NCBI GenBank assembly: GCA_019916065.1
Contig: CM034244.1
Coordinates: forward strand, 26,280,471 to 26,344,470
Direction: 5' to 3'
Source of the DNA: Vitellaria paradoxa
Taxonomy: Eukaryota > Streptophyta > Magnoliopsida > Ericales > Sapotaceae
Length of the DNA stretch: 64,000 bases
A program made the translations under genes and the position numbers. Below the pieces are notes generated by a model. The model did no database searches. It worked only from the letters and a program-made list of their open reading frames with translations, and had not been told where the DNA came from. Of this stretch, positions 1 to 12,185 are shown in pieces (positions within the stretch are counted from its first letter, which is position 1; each line of letters begins with the position of its first letter).

Positions 1-678
1 TTCAATCTTCAAATCCCTCCTCCTAAACTTTATATCCTCTCAAGCCCTTTTCAATACTTGAAGAATACCTCAAGAATCGGCTTGCCCAAGGTCCATTGAA
101 GTGATTTTCGGCATCAATCTCTTGGTCTAAACTCCATAAGGTGAGTCGCTTCCTCTATGTGAGCCCTAGGTTAGCTATGTGTTCAGTCTCTTTGAACCTG
201 AGCTTGAAAGCATCAAGGGTTCTTGATTTTTGGCCTCATGAAGTTTTATTTAGTGTTATTCATGTTGGGTAGACATGAATCTCTCATTTGGAGTGATTCT
301 ATTCTTCCTCTATCATATTCTTCACCATGGGTCACGATTGGGTCTAGGGGTTCGATGAACCTTAAAACTCTAGCTTGGGTTGGAAACTTTCCATCCTCAA
401 AAATTATTTTCTTGCAAGTATTAATGAAAATCTTTTGATTCAAGTTGATGTTTGTTGCTAGAGGACCCATTTTTGGTAGACAAGTGCTTACCCACCAAGT
501 TTATGGATTGAATCCATTCATGGTGATAGGTGGAAGATTACATGGGCCAATTCCTTTACATTTATGCACTCTAGTTTCAATTTTTCATTTTGTTCAATAG
601 AATGGGCCACGGAACTTGCATGGACATAAGGATTGAGGAGTAGTTAATTAAATTTTCTTTGATTTATTTGTAGTTCCC
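1..678 (+). other. Untranslated internal leader of the retroelement
   Basis: No credible coding sequence is seen; short open stretches lack family motifs. It precedes the ATG of the gag-position gene at 679 and probably is the leader between the off-window primer-binding site and the first gene. Confidence 0.45.
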
Positions 679-1778
679 ATGGCTCCAAGGACAAAAAAAC
701 CTGCAAATCGGCAATTAGAGGCAAGTTCATTTGATAGAAGTAGATTTCTGAAGGAGGAGGCTAGTAAAAATTTTGATGAGAATTGGTCATGTAAGGCGGT
801 GGTAATTGAAAGATACTAGCAAATAGAGCATTTTAGTAAAGATGAGTTTATGTTGGAACAAAATTTTGAGGGGAGGCAGTGGCTCAATGTGGCAAGATTC
901 CATGCTTACTGCATAACAGATTTAGTAAGGGAATTCTTTGCCAATTTCAGAGATGGGTCTATCATCAAACGGAAGGGAAGAGAATGCCTTGTTAGTTGGG
1001 TTAGAGGGGTTGAGATCACATTAACTCCCGAGGACTTTGCCCAAGTTTTTCAACTCCCTAGAATCGAGAACCTATAGTTCACCTATCCTTCTAAAGGGAC
1101 TCCCCCATTTTCCATAGTAACTTCAGAGGTTCTATTAGAAGGACATGAATGGGGGGCGGAATTTAGGAAGCCAGTGTCTACACTTAAAGATAAATATTGG
1201 GCACTACACATGTTTTCTTGCACAAACTTGTTACCACAGAATAGGAATTCAGATTGCACACGTATTCGAGCACAATTGATCTTTGCTATTGGGATAGGGT
1301 TAATGATTGATTTGCCCTCTTACTTATGGCACCCCGTAGCATCCATTTGTGAGCACCCACTTGCTTTGAATGTATTACCTTTTGGTGGCGCACTCACAGA
1401 AATATTTAGAAGGAAGGAAGCACGTATTCCTGATGACTTACCCATAATTCTGGTTTGCAACCCTTCAATATTACATCTTATATCAAGTCTCGAGGCACAA
1501 TATCTCAAAAGAAGAGGAAGGTGGAGGAACCTAAGTAGCAAAGTGAACCTTCACGAGCACAAGAGGAGTCAAAAGAAGATGAGGACAAGGTGACCAATGA
1601 CGATCTAGCTAATCAAATAGGGGCATTGGCTGAGCGTATCAGTGCTATGAAGCAAAACCAAGAAGCCGATCACTAACTCCTTCAGCGTATCTATCACAGC
1701 CAGCAGACCCAGGGACACCTTTTGCAGAGCATATTAGACTATCTCAGGGATTCTCATCCACCCCCACCTCCTCAGTGA
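679..1778 (+). pseudogene. Broken plant retroelement protein, putative plant transposon domain (PF20167-like)
   Basis: The frame opens at ATG 679 (MAPRTKKPANRQ...) and stays in one frame to about 1460, with in-frame stops near 820 and at 1075. A frame change near 1470 then leads to a Gln/Glu-rich coiled-coil-like tail with a proline run, ending at TGA 1776. The middle (about 1174-1330) has the W-x-phi-F...NLLPQN...R...I..GIGLMIDLP pattern typical of the 'putative plant transposon protein' family found in non-autonomous plant LTR elements. The role in that family is not established; its position is that of gag. It is dead here because of the two stops and the frameshift. Family assignment is by pattern memory, not search. 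Confidence 0.6.
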
Positions 1779-2112
1779 TTGTCTTTCTTCTTATCTTTTT
1801 GAGAGTTTAGGAGAGGATTTCTTGTTTTATTTACTCCTAAAACTTTGTATTTTCTCTTTACTTGGTTGAGACGGATGTATATGGATGATTAACTTTCTTA
1901 TCTTGCTGCTTTTGCTTACTCATGCTTACTTCTTACTGTTTGCTGTCGTATACATTACTTTTGTTTCTTTTCTTTTTTTTTTTTCTTTTATTTGATGTAT
2001 TACCTTGTGTTGAATGAGTTTCATTACTTGAGTTCCTAATGCCTTATTTTGCCTATTCCTTGCAAAGAATAGGTACATCAAGTATGGTTCTAACAATGAA
2101 ATTGTTAATCAG

Positions 2113-2601
2113 ATGGATAATTGTAACATGCTAATTGGCCATAAACATAAATGGGAAGAAGCAATTTACATGTTTAGTGATAGCGACTCTGAGAGTTCTG
2201 AGATTAACTGGGAATGGTGGCCTGAGAGATATTTTTTAGAGAGTAATTCTTTACCCTTGCCACATGTAACACCTGACCAATTACTTGATGGCCAATTGTG
2301 AAGTGAGGTTGACCTTCAACTTTTGTTAGAAATGGAATAGGCAAAGATACATGTAGCTAATGAGTGGTCAGATACACCTTCTTATGACACAGACACTAAC
2401 ACTAGTATAGAGTCTGACTTAAGTGTTTCACCTGACTATTTTGATATGCCATCTTTGGAGGATATCCCTACTGTAGAGAGGGTTGACATCACATGTGAGG
2501 AGGGTGTTACAATTCCCGATGAGCTAGATCATGATGACGATTCAGTTATTAGTTTGCAATTTCTTTTTGCACATTATCAGCTTTTCGACGACACGAGGTA
2601 A
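2113..2601 (+). pseudogene. Acidic reading frame of unknown function
   Basis: One frame runs from ATG 2113 to TAA 2599, about 162 codons, broken by TGA at 2299 and TAG near 2338. The translation is strikingly acidic and Ser/Asp/Glu-rich (for example FSDSDSESSEINWEWWPE near the start and DELDHDDDS near the end). Composition stays consistent across both stops, which suggests a real gene that decayed rather than chance openness. It lies between the gag-position gene and the 3' LTR. I do not recognise the family; an accessory protein of the retroelement or a captured host exon are both possible. Confidence 0.35.
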
Positions 2602-4486
2602 TATCTTTCTTTTACTTATTCATATTTATTATTTATTTAATTTGTTATATTATTTTGTTCTTTCATTTCATTTCATTTAGTTTAGGTGGGGAGGACATGT
2701 TTAGTTTATGTGTGTTATGTTTTTCATTATGTTTATCCCTGTTCATCATCATGCTCCTTTTATACATTTCCGGTCCCTTTTTGTTGTAGTTTCCACATTG
2801 GGGACAATGTGTAGTTTAAGTTGGGGGGTAGCATTCGCATGATGAAACATGACGAAAAAAAAAATTTTAGCATGTTTGAGCGTAAATATATGACTTTAGC
2901 ATCTGTACACTTACATGCTAGATCATTTTATGGCTGGATTGATTGTGAAATTGGGTGAGAAAGTAATAAGTGAGTTTTGTTTAAGTATTAATAGAAAACA
3001 TAATTCAAGTGGAGTGTGTGATAACTTTGTACATTTTTGGACTATCATGGTGAAAAGTTTATGTGCTTAGGAGTAGACTTTATTTGATATTGGTTACTTG
3101 AGCATCTTTGGACTAGGTAGAGACTTATAACCCTTTATGGTGAGCTTTTGGGCCTTTTGTTCTTTTCTTGAGGGGTTGCACATGCTTACACTTCTTTTGC
3201 TCTTCACCTTGGTTTTCATTGCATCAATTGCATCACAAACACTTACATGAGTATCTATTTAGCACATTATGAGTTGTTGCAAGCTTTGAAAATGATGCTA
3301 GGCTTTCTTTGTCATTTTGAGCCTTTTTGTCCTTTCTAGGTTATAAATTACCCTAGGAGCCAACTTGAAGCTTTTTAATAAAGTGTGTTATATATTTTTC
3401 TTTTTTCTCTTCTTGGTTCTCCTCTCATATGACATACTTTACACCCCATTCACACACTTTAAGCCTCACCCTCACATGTCTTGGGTTGTGAAAGTGTCTC
3501 AAAGCCTAAGTTGTGAATTTGGGTTGGGAATGTAAGTTTTAAGAGCAAAATGAGAAAGAATGTTGGGATGAGAATTAATGTTTTGTTTCAAAAAAAAAAA
3601 AGAAAAAAAATATGGTCATTCCTTTTTGCTTCTGGGACCTGGGCATTCTATTACAATTATTGAGAATGTCCTATGAGTAGTTGTAATTTAGTGAATAGGC
3701 TTCATGTTATAATCTTCTTGGGATTGGAAAGGAATTGGGTAGTTTGGGAGTTGTGTGTACTTGAACATCTTTTCTCCCAAGACATGTGTTTTGATTTCCA
3801 TCCTCCATTGTTAACCACTACCCCTAGCCAAGTTACAACCAAAATAAAGATCTAGTGGATTCTAAGCAAGCAACTCTTGTATTGTACATGTAGTGATCTA
3901 GTGTAGGTTATGTGATGTGATTCTTACACATGCATTGAACCATGGTTAAGAGCTGTCCACTTTGAATTCCAATTGAGTTCATTCACATATTATGGGGTTA
4001 TGTGCAACTAGGATAGCATTTTATGCTATTAGGAATGTGTGAACCCTTGAATGAGTGAATTTCTTTCTATGAGTGGAATCTTGTGAGCTTTTGAAGTCAA
4101 AACTTAGTTCCAGTTATGCTCTTAAGACCTTGTTGAATGAATGAAACAATTTTGCACGCATGCTTTTTCTACTTTGATAGTCCATGCATTTGTGCTTAGC
4201 ACTTGGAAATTACACATGATATTTGGATTTTGTAACTTATTGAGCTTGAACATAATTCATCTTTAATCTTGCTTACTCTTTGACACATTAAGACCATGCC
4301 ATAGAATTTTGTGAGTAGATTCACTGCAAACCCTCACGAGACCTTACTCGTCCACTAGGGGGAACCTAGGGGTTTAAAGGGCTTGCTGCACGTAGCTAAG
4401 TGTAGCTGTGTTTCTAACAAAAAGAGAAATAGGATAGTTGTTGCATTTCATTTTAATAAAGAGCATTGCTAGGGACTAGCAATGTT
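2602..4486 (+). other. Noncoding 3' region of the retroelement
   Basis: No gene-like frame is visible. At about 2799-2828 there is a GGGGACAATGT...AAGTTGGGGGG block of the sort seen upstream of the 3' LTR in plant Ty3-type elements, followed by about 1.6 kb of AT-rich sequence with short A and T tracts. Confidence 0.45.
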
Positions 4487-4500
4487 CAAGTTCGGGGGTG
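4487..4500 (+). other. Polypurine tract of the retroelement
   Basis: The purine-rich run caagttcgggggtg sits directly against the TG that opens the LTR at 4501, the position expected for the plus-strand primer. Confidence 0.6.
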
Positions 4501-6039
4501 TGATTACACTTGAAAAGTGTAATTACAAACTATATATTTAGACGCACTTTAATGCATTTAATTAGTTAAATCTTAAGTTTTGGCATTATTTTGTAACTTA
4601 CGAATTGTGTTATCTTCTTTGTAGGGAAATGGATGAAAAGAATGAAGTTAATGGCATTGAAGAAGGCTTAGAAGACAAAGAAAAAGTTGTGACTCAAGCT
4701 TCACCAAGGATGGCTCGAACCAACCCAAGGACTCAGAGTGAAGGAGAAAGAAAAATAGAGCAACTAGCATTCTGGGGTCCCCACCCCTCCTCGAAGGGTC
4801 CGGACCCCAACAGAGGAGGATGAAGGAAATAACATTCTAAGGTCCGGACCCTAGCACCTGAGGTCTGGACCCCAGTATACACCTGGGCACGCGATCTTCT
4901 CTTCGTTTTTAGGGTTTTCAAAACCCTTATATATGGAGGTTATGCACGGCTGAAAGAGGGGACGCCTCTTTTGATTAATTCACTTTAGATTGAGAGTTAG
5001 ATTAGGTTTTGATTGAGTTTTAGAGAGATTTTACGCTTGGAAGTTTTGGATTCATGGATGTTCTTGGAATTTAATCATAGTCTTCGCGTTGCTACTTTAT
5101 CTTTTCTTTTACATGCGAATTACATTGTAAGTGCACTTCGATTTACTTTTAATATAATGTTTTTTTTGTTTCAATTTCTTGATTGCATGATTGAACGTTT
5201 CTTTATTTCCTTTGTGATGTTCAACATAATCGTAGCGTAAAACCCTAATCTTGATTCGACGAATCAAGAAAGGGTAGTTCACGAAAATGCCTTAGGGCGT
5301 TCGTAGTCCCTTTGCGTAGGTTGCGAAACCTTTTGCAAAGGGATCTACCTTTTACAAATCCTTTTTCTTCTTTTTCGAAAACAATCAAATACGAAAACCT
5401 TTAACCATATCCATTTGAGATCACTGGTATGGATTTTCGTAACTAATAATTTAAACACTTTTGAATAGGTTTAAAAGTTGGATTTGAATTCATCTTTTGT
5501 GGTTTAATTGAAAAAACCTTAGGAAACAAAGGTCTTTAACCATATCCGCTTGAGATCACTGGTACTGACCTTTGATTATAATGTTCTTAGTAATTTTCAA
5601 ACTAAACCTTAATTGAAATTCAAACAAACACATCCCAAGGCAACGTAGTGAACTACTCGGGCTTGACGTTGAATCAAGATCCTTATTATTATTCAGTTAC
5701 AATCGAATTTAGTTTTATTCACAATTGGTTATTCTTGAAATTCGAAATTGTTTTGTTGCTTTGATTTTAGTCTTTTGCCATCTTGATTAATTCACTTTAA
5801 AATTTAGAATTTCCTTTTTATTTAAATTTTAATTAGTTGCAATTGAATTTGTTCTTTATTTTATTACACCCTAGAATTTAGTAGACAAAACTTAAAAAAC
5901 TTGCTACCGTTTAGTTTTAGAATTTCTTTCACATCCTAGAAACTGAATAGCATTAGGCTCCCTGTGGAATTCGACCTTAGACTCACTGGGTTTTAAAACT
6001 ACGACTGCCCTCTTGCACTTAAGAGGTACAACCCTATCA
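4501..6039 (+). repeat. 3' LTR (about 1.54 kb)
   Basis: It opens TGATTACACTT directly after the polypurine tract and ends ...CCCTATCA, giving a TGAT...ATCA terminal inverted repeat. It contains a GGTCCGGACCC motif in two or three variants (about 4796-4875), and a 3' end with the 'ccctgtggaattcgacc...cactggg' block that precedes LTR ends in Athila-like Ty3 elements. The 3' block is also recognisable, inverted, in the solo LTR at 38415-40354. The exact right end (6039 or 6041) is uncertain because the partner LTR is outside the window. Confidence 0.65.
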
Positions 6040-7470
6040 CATATTTTAGGGTCGGTCACCAATTGACCATTTTTCCCCTTCTTGCCACCAAAACTAGTCT
6101 ACCACTAACGTAGTGGTAGGCCTTCTTCACCTATGATAATGAGCAAAGTCCTCTGCCTACATCATTTGGCAGGTTCTCCATCTGTAGCCCCAAGCAAACA
6201 TTTTTTCCTATATTCACAAGTAGAAAGGTTTGTGCAAGTGTTTATGCAAAATATCTTACCCCATAGCACCAGGCAAACTTTCCACCTGCAAACATGGGTA
6301 GACATTTTTGCCTGCAATAGCCAGGTAGCAATTTTGTTCAGGGCCAAGAATGCTTATGTAAGTAGCATTGCCCTTTCTTTCATTTTTGCACATTCACCCC
6401 AAGAGGAGCTCTTAAGGCACATTTGAAGAATTCTTGATTCTCTCTCTCTAGGACGTCATGTTCAATATTATTTTCTCTCTTGAAAAGTTTTTATTTTTTT
6501 ATTTTATTTATTTAGTTATTTTATTTAATATATTAACATGCTTAGGGTGAAAAATATTTTTTTGAAATAAGTGTTGTCAATGAAAGGCATCTGACTTATA
6601 ACTCAAATTCAGGTTGAGACGATGTATGATGTTGACCGGATTAACCTAGGCAATTTTGGAAAATTCCTTATACCAAACATGAGCCATCCCTAGCATCCTA
6701 TCATGTCATAACATGTTTTAATTTATTTTTACCATGCAATGCTCTCTCTAATTCTGCTATTTACCATGCTTAAATAACATTAAAATGTTAGAATATCAAA
6801 GAACATGCAAACACACACTTACAAGGGTAAAAGCCAATCCTAAGTCTTAGAAATTAAAGGTTTGTCAATCTAGAGCATTTATCTGAGCAAGTAACCCTCC
6901 GTAGAATGGAAATGACTTAGGATTGGCTAAGCTAATAACTTCTAAGTCTAACTCTTCTGTAGAGATATCTATGAAACATATTATAAAACGTTAATATGAA
7001 AATATGCAAATGTTGTGATATGAACTGTTATTATACTAGAACATGTACATAACACTAAACCCCAACCCACATTGCATAGACTTGATTTCACCTAGAGCTA
7101 GGTTTGAGAGTAAGGCTCTTTACTAGACTAGACCAAACCAGATAAAACTTAGCTCAGGAGTAGGGTGTTACTAGACCAATTGGAGTAAGGCTTATCCTAT
7201 GACTAAGTGCAAGGCACTGAATCCTTCTCACATGAAAGTGCACGTTAAGAGTGAGATTCCATGTCAGAGCAAAACTCCTCCCTTAAGATTATGCACAAGG
7301 CACTGACTCAATTTGACTTGATAAAGTTAGGTTTAGGACCATGGCTCCTTACCAGGTCAAATTAGAACGAGCACGGCTCATTTTAGGACTAAATGTTAAG
7401 CACTATGTCCTTCTCATATAAGAGCGTACCTCAAGAATAAAATTCTATATCAGAGCAAAGCCCTTTTCAC
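6040..7470. other. Intergenic stretch
   Basis: No supported gene. A 97-codon open frame at 6133-6426 has no recognisable motif. The right half is filled by a degenerate duplication listed separately. Confidence 0.5.
7201..7467. repeat. Two degenerate direct copies about 187 bp apart
   Basis: A block of about 80 bp beginning gactaagtgcaaggcact and ending cagagcaaaactcc (7201-7283) recurs at about 7388-7467 as gactaaatgttaagcacta...cagagcaaagccc. Similarity is partial but continues over the full block. It ends right at the left terminus of the CACTA element. Confidence 0.55.
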
Positions 7471-7560
7471 ACTATTAGAGAAATAACTATTAGAGGATGA
7501 AAAATTCAAGCGACCACCAAAAACATTAGTGACAACTAAAAGCAGTCACCAAAATAGTGT

Positions 7561-8630
7561 TCACAAATGTACTGTGGCTACTGTAATGGCGACCAAAATA
7601 TTCACGCGACCGCTTATAGGGGTCGCAAATATAGCATGCATGACAACTTTAGTGACCGCTTTTCTCCTACAATAATCGGGCAGAGAGCCCTCTTTTTCCC
7701 CTTCCCCTCTTTTTTTCCTCTCCATCTCTTTCTTTTTCCCTCCCCCTTGCTGCTCCTTCTCTGTTCCCATGCACCACCCCTGCCGCCTCCTCTGCCGCCA
7801 GCCTCTGTTGACCGCTGGTAAGGACACCTACTCTCTCCATTTCCTTTTCTCCCTCACTCTCTCTCCCACTCTCTGTAATGCTGTGATATATATACATATG
7901 CATATGGTAATGTTAATTTTTTTTTATTGTTTCCGTTGAAACTTGATGTTGCCCCAATCTTCTCTTATTCTATCTTCCTCTATGCATCAGATATGTATTT
8001 ATCCTTTTTTTTCCTAGTATACCTTTTTTTTTATTTGGGCTATTTTTTTGAAAACTATTTTTTTTTACAGATGGTTTTTTCTTTATTTAGCTTAGGAGCT
8101 TGATTTTGCCCCGATCTTTTCTTCCTCTCTACATCAGATATGTATTTATCAATTTTTTTAGGATACTATTTTTTTATTTAAGCTATCTTTTTGTAAACTA
8201 TTTTTTTTTTGTAGACTTTTTTTTAGCTTGTGAATTTGATTGTCATTGTTGGATTTTTTTTAAAATATGTTATTGTTGTAAATATTGTTGGTTTTTCTAT
8301 TGTATATGTGTTGTTAATTTTTTTTTTGGTAGTAAAGTTTGATGTTATAGATATATATGTTGTTCTTGATGTATTTGGTCGGCATGTATTATTATTTTCT
8401 TTTTTATTTAATTTTTGTTATTGCATGTGAAATGTAAAGTTGAAAAATATTTTTTTTATTGAGGCATTGTTTTCTTTTTTTTTGTGGTTAATGGATGTGA
8501 GTGAAGAGACTAAGGAAAAGAGGAATGAAAAAAATTTTTAGGTTATGGTAGTGTTAAAGAGTGGAAATTTTTATTTATTTATTTATTTATTAGCAATTCC
8601 AAATGGATGTAAAATAATGAATTTTTTAAT
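7561..8630. other. Left subterminal and pyrimidine-rich region of the CACTA element
   Basis: Subterminal short repeats are followed by a C/T-rich block (about 7680-7870), then T-rich sequence. Open frames on both strands here come from low complexity. A matching purine-rich block lies near the right end at about 19190-19600, so the two ends mirror each other. Confidence 0.5.
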
Positions 8631-9640
8631 TTTGTTGAGGAATGTTTAATTTTTTTTAATTTGAAAACATTTTTAAATTCAAAAATTTAGAATAACATTA
8701 ACGTGTAACAAAAAAAAATGAAATATAAAATTTTTGTTAATTTATATATTTTATTATCATTCACTAAAACAACTATAAAAATAATTTAAAAAAAAAGTAA
8801 ATTTTGATAAAATATTCATTAAAACAATTATGAAAATAATTTTAAATATAGAAAAGTAATTTTGGATAATTTTTTTATTTTTTGAACTAAAATTTTGAAA
8901 TTATAAAGGAACGAATGTTTAATTTATTTAAATTTAAAATTATTTTTAAATTAAAAAACTTAAATTTAAATTAACTCCTACCAAATGTATATTATTTTTC
9001 TGATAATTTGTATATATTATTAACATTCATTAAAGCAACTATCAAAATAAATTTAAATAGAAAAAGTAATTTTTGACAAATTATTTATTAAAACAATCAT
9101 AAAAAAATTTTCAAGTACTAAAAAGTAATTTTGGACAAAGTATGTTATTTTATCAAACTAAAGTAATTTGAAATTATAAAGGGGTGAATGCTTAAATTTT
9201 TTAAATTCTATGTAAATTGAAATTAACTCGTAACAAGAAAATATAATTTATTTAATAATTTATATAAATTATTATCATTCACTAAAATAATTATAAAAAA
9301 ATATTAAATAAAAAGAACTAAGTTTCGACAGATTATGTTATTTTATTAAGCTAAAAAATCTGAAATTATAAGTACATTAATATTTAGTTTGTTAAATTCA
9401 AAAATATATTTAAATTCAAAAATTGAAATGAAAATTAATTTCTAACAAAAAAATTAAATTTTTGTTAATTTATATATATATTATCATCATTCACTAAAAC
9501 AACTATAAAAAAATATTAAATAACAAAAAAGTGATTTTTGATAGAGTATTCATTAAACAATTATAAAATTAATTTTAGATGGGAAGAATATTAAACTAAC
9601 ATATTTGGTATTATAAATATATAAATGTTTAATTTTTTTA
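8630..9640. repeat. Degenerate AT-rich tandem repeats, period about 190-280 bp
   Basis: A marker of the form gaaattataaaggaacgaatg recurs in diverged form near 8895, 9171, 9361 and 9600. Each is preceded by an 'attcactaaaacaactataaaa' type block and followed by 'tttaatttttttaaattc' type sequence. About four decayed units are discernible. No coding capacity. Confidence 0.5.
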
Positions 9641-10089
9641 AAATAAATTAATTATTGTTACATTAAGTAAATTAAATTATATTATGATCTTCATAGTATT
9701 AAATAATAATATTAAAAATATTAAAATTGGGTAAATCATAATATTAAATTACCAATATTAAGTTCATAAAATATTAATATTAGTTAAAATATTAAATAAT
9801 GAATTATAATATTCATAATATAATTAATTTACTTTAAATTAAATTGCTTGGATTAATATTTAATGGTTATATTAAATTACTTAAATTATTAAAAATATTA
9901 TTATTATTTAAAATATTAAATAATGATTTGATTAATGGTATAATAACCAAATAATGATTTGTTAATTTTTTTTTGTTAATTTATTTAGCTGCTGTTAATT
10001 AATTTATTTTGTATTGTATATTTTTGTTTGTTATAGATATTTATTTTTAGATAGTTTATTTAAGTGTTAACTTTTTAAATAGTAATAAT

Positions 10090-11280
10090 TAAGTTGATAA
10101 TAATACACAAATTCCTAATCTTACTTGGGCTCAATCCAGTATCAATCTTGGACCTAATCGAATCTAATATTAATAAAAGTTAGAAAATTAGGTAAAATAA
10201 TAATATTACAATATTATAAATAGTTAATTAGTAATAGTTAATTAATAATATTTAATTAGTTAAATTCATAATTGATACACAACTCTCGTAATCTTAATTG
10301 AGCCAAAGCCAATATCTTTCTTGGGCCTAATCCAATCGAATATTAATACTATAAGGAAAATAGATAAAATAATAATATTATAATATTATAATTATATAAT
10401 TAACAATAGTTAATTAATAATATTTAATTAGTTAAACTACTAATTAATGCATAAACCCTTAATCTTACCTAGGCCCAATCTAATATCTTACATAGGCCCA
10501 ATTAAATATCTTTCTTAATACATGTCCTTGCTTGGGCCCAATTCAATATCTTATTTGGGCCCAATCAATAAGGTAATTAGGTAAAATAGTAATATTACAA
10601 TTAGGTAATTAAGTATATTATAATATTACAATGAGGTACTTACTAATAGTTAATTAATAATATTTAATTAGTTAAATTAATAGGTAATACACAAACCCTT
10701 AATCTTAACTAAGCCCACTCCAATCCAATATTAATATAATAAGGAAATTAGGTAAAATAGTAATATTATAATTAGGTACTTAATAATAATTATTTAATAA
10801 CATTTAACTAGTTAAATTAATAGCTAATACACAAACACCTAATCTTACTTGGACCCATTCCAATGTCTTTCTTGGGCCCAATCCAGTCTAATATTAATAA
10901 TAGTTAGAAAATTAGGTAAAATAATATTATTAGAATCTTATAATTAGTTAATTAGTAATAGCTAATTAATAATATTTAATTAGTTAAATTCATAACTGAT
11001 ACACAACCCTTCTAATCTTACTTAGGCTCAAGCTACTAATATCTTTCTTAAGCCCAATTCAATCGAATATTAATACTATAAGAAAATTAGGTAAAATAAA
11101 GATATTATAATATCATAATTAGGTACTGACTAATTGTTAATTAATAATATTTAACTAATTAAATTAATAGGTAATACACAAACCCCATAGTCTTACTTGG
11201 TCCCACTCCAACCTAATATTAATACAATAAGGGAATTAGGTAAAATAGCAATATTATAAGTAGGTAATTAAGTATTAATA
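10090..11280. repeat. Seven-unit degenerate minisatellite inside the CACTA element
   Basis: Units begin ttaaattaata..taatacacaaac, carry a tcttacttgggcccaatcc core and end taattaataatatttaattag. Starts lie near 10090, 10261, 10431, 10671, 10811, 10983 and 11158, so unit length varies from about 120 to 240 bp. The longest unit (10431-10670) contains extra internal copies of the gggcccaat core. Confidence 0.7.
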
Positions 11281-11496
11281 ATATTAAATAATAATAATAG
11301 AAATAGTAATAATAATAGTAGTAATAATATTAATTATAACAAGAAATTTTAAATTATAATCTTAGGAATAATATTACAATAAATTAATAATATTATGTGG
11401 GCCCAATTGAAATTATTACTTTGCCCCAATCCAATCTAATAATATTACTTAGGCAATCCTATCCAATCCAAATCCAATACAAATCCCAATTTATTT

Positions 11497-11676
11497 TAGG
11501 TTAAGAATCGAAGAAAAACTTAGAATTCGTTTGCTTTATTCTAAGTTAGGAAATAAAAAGAAATTTAGAACTCCTTTACTTTATTCTAAGTTAGGAAACA
11601 AAGAGAAACTTAGAACTTCTTTACTTTAATCTAAGTTAAGAAACAAAGAGAAACTTAGAACTCCTTTACTTTATTC
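11497..11676. repeat. Four tandem copies of a 45-bp unit
   Basis: Units start near 11497, 11542, 11587 and 11632 with taagttaggaaacaaagag and end ctttactttattc. The last three units are very similar and the first is diverged. Period is exactly 45 bp across the last three. Confidence 0.8.
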
Positions 11677-12185
11677 ATTTACATGCATTAGTAAAACTTA
11701 GACCCATTCGAGAATCTTGTACGCCACTCGTTGGGTCATCCTTAGGCGATGGATTAGGTCTTTGACTACGTTCATCATTTTTTTGATGAACATACGGGGA
11801 TTGACGTATACAATTCTTGAATTATCCAGTTTGGACAGTTTAGGAATGCAACTATCCATCTTATCTTCAACAACTCATGCAATGTCTGATGTTAGATGAA
11901 GTTTCAGTTGACGTCCTATTATTCTCTGGGTGCATACCGACTAATGTCGTGTCTGTGTTATGTACTTGGAGAATCGCATGGGCATGCTGCTAAAATTTTA
12001 TTTAATTAGGGGACAAAGGGATCGAGTTGTTAAGTGCAAGTTGGATCGTGCATTCTTGAATGGGATAGGACCAACCACCCTGTAGTGAGAAGGTGAAGTT
12101 TAAGACTAGGTGCTTTGCATATTATACAATCCTTTAGGGTAATTGTTTATCTTCATTTTGGGACTCCACAAAAATAGTTAGCGAG

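Larger units (their letters stand above)
1..6039 (+). mobile_element. 3' part of an LTR retroelement with a PF20167-type gene
   Basis: The window opens inside an LTR retroelement whose 5' LTR and primer-binding site lie to the left. In order one sees an untranslated stretch (1-678), a broken gag-position gene (679-1778), a broken acidic reading frame (2113-2601), a long noncoding 3' region, a polypurine tract and a 3' LTR (4501-6039). No protease, reverse transcriptase or integrase motif is visible in the internal part, so the element looks non-autonomous. That layout is known for plant LARD-like elements; the assignment here is inference from order and motifs. The missing left end prevents a check of LTR identity or target duplication. 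Confidence 0.7.

Noticed and set aside
6133..6426. 97-codon open frame
   Set aside because: No family motif, no codon pattern and no neighbouring exon; the reverse strand is equally open.
7561..7903. Overlapping open frames on both strands
   Set aside because: Caused by C/T-rich low complexity near the CACTA end.
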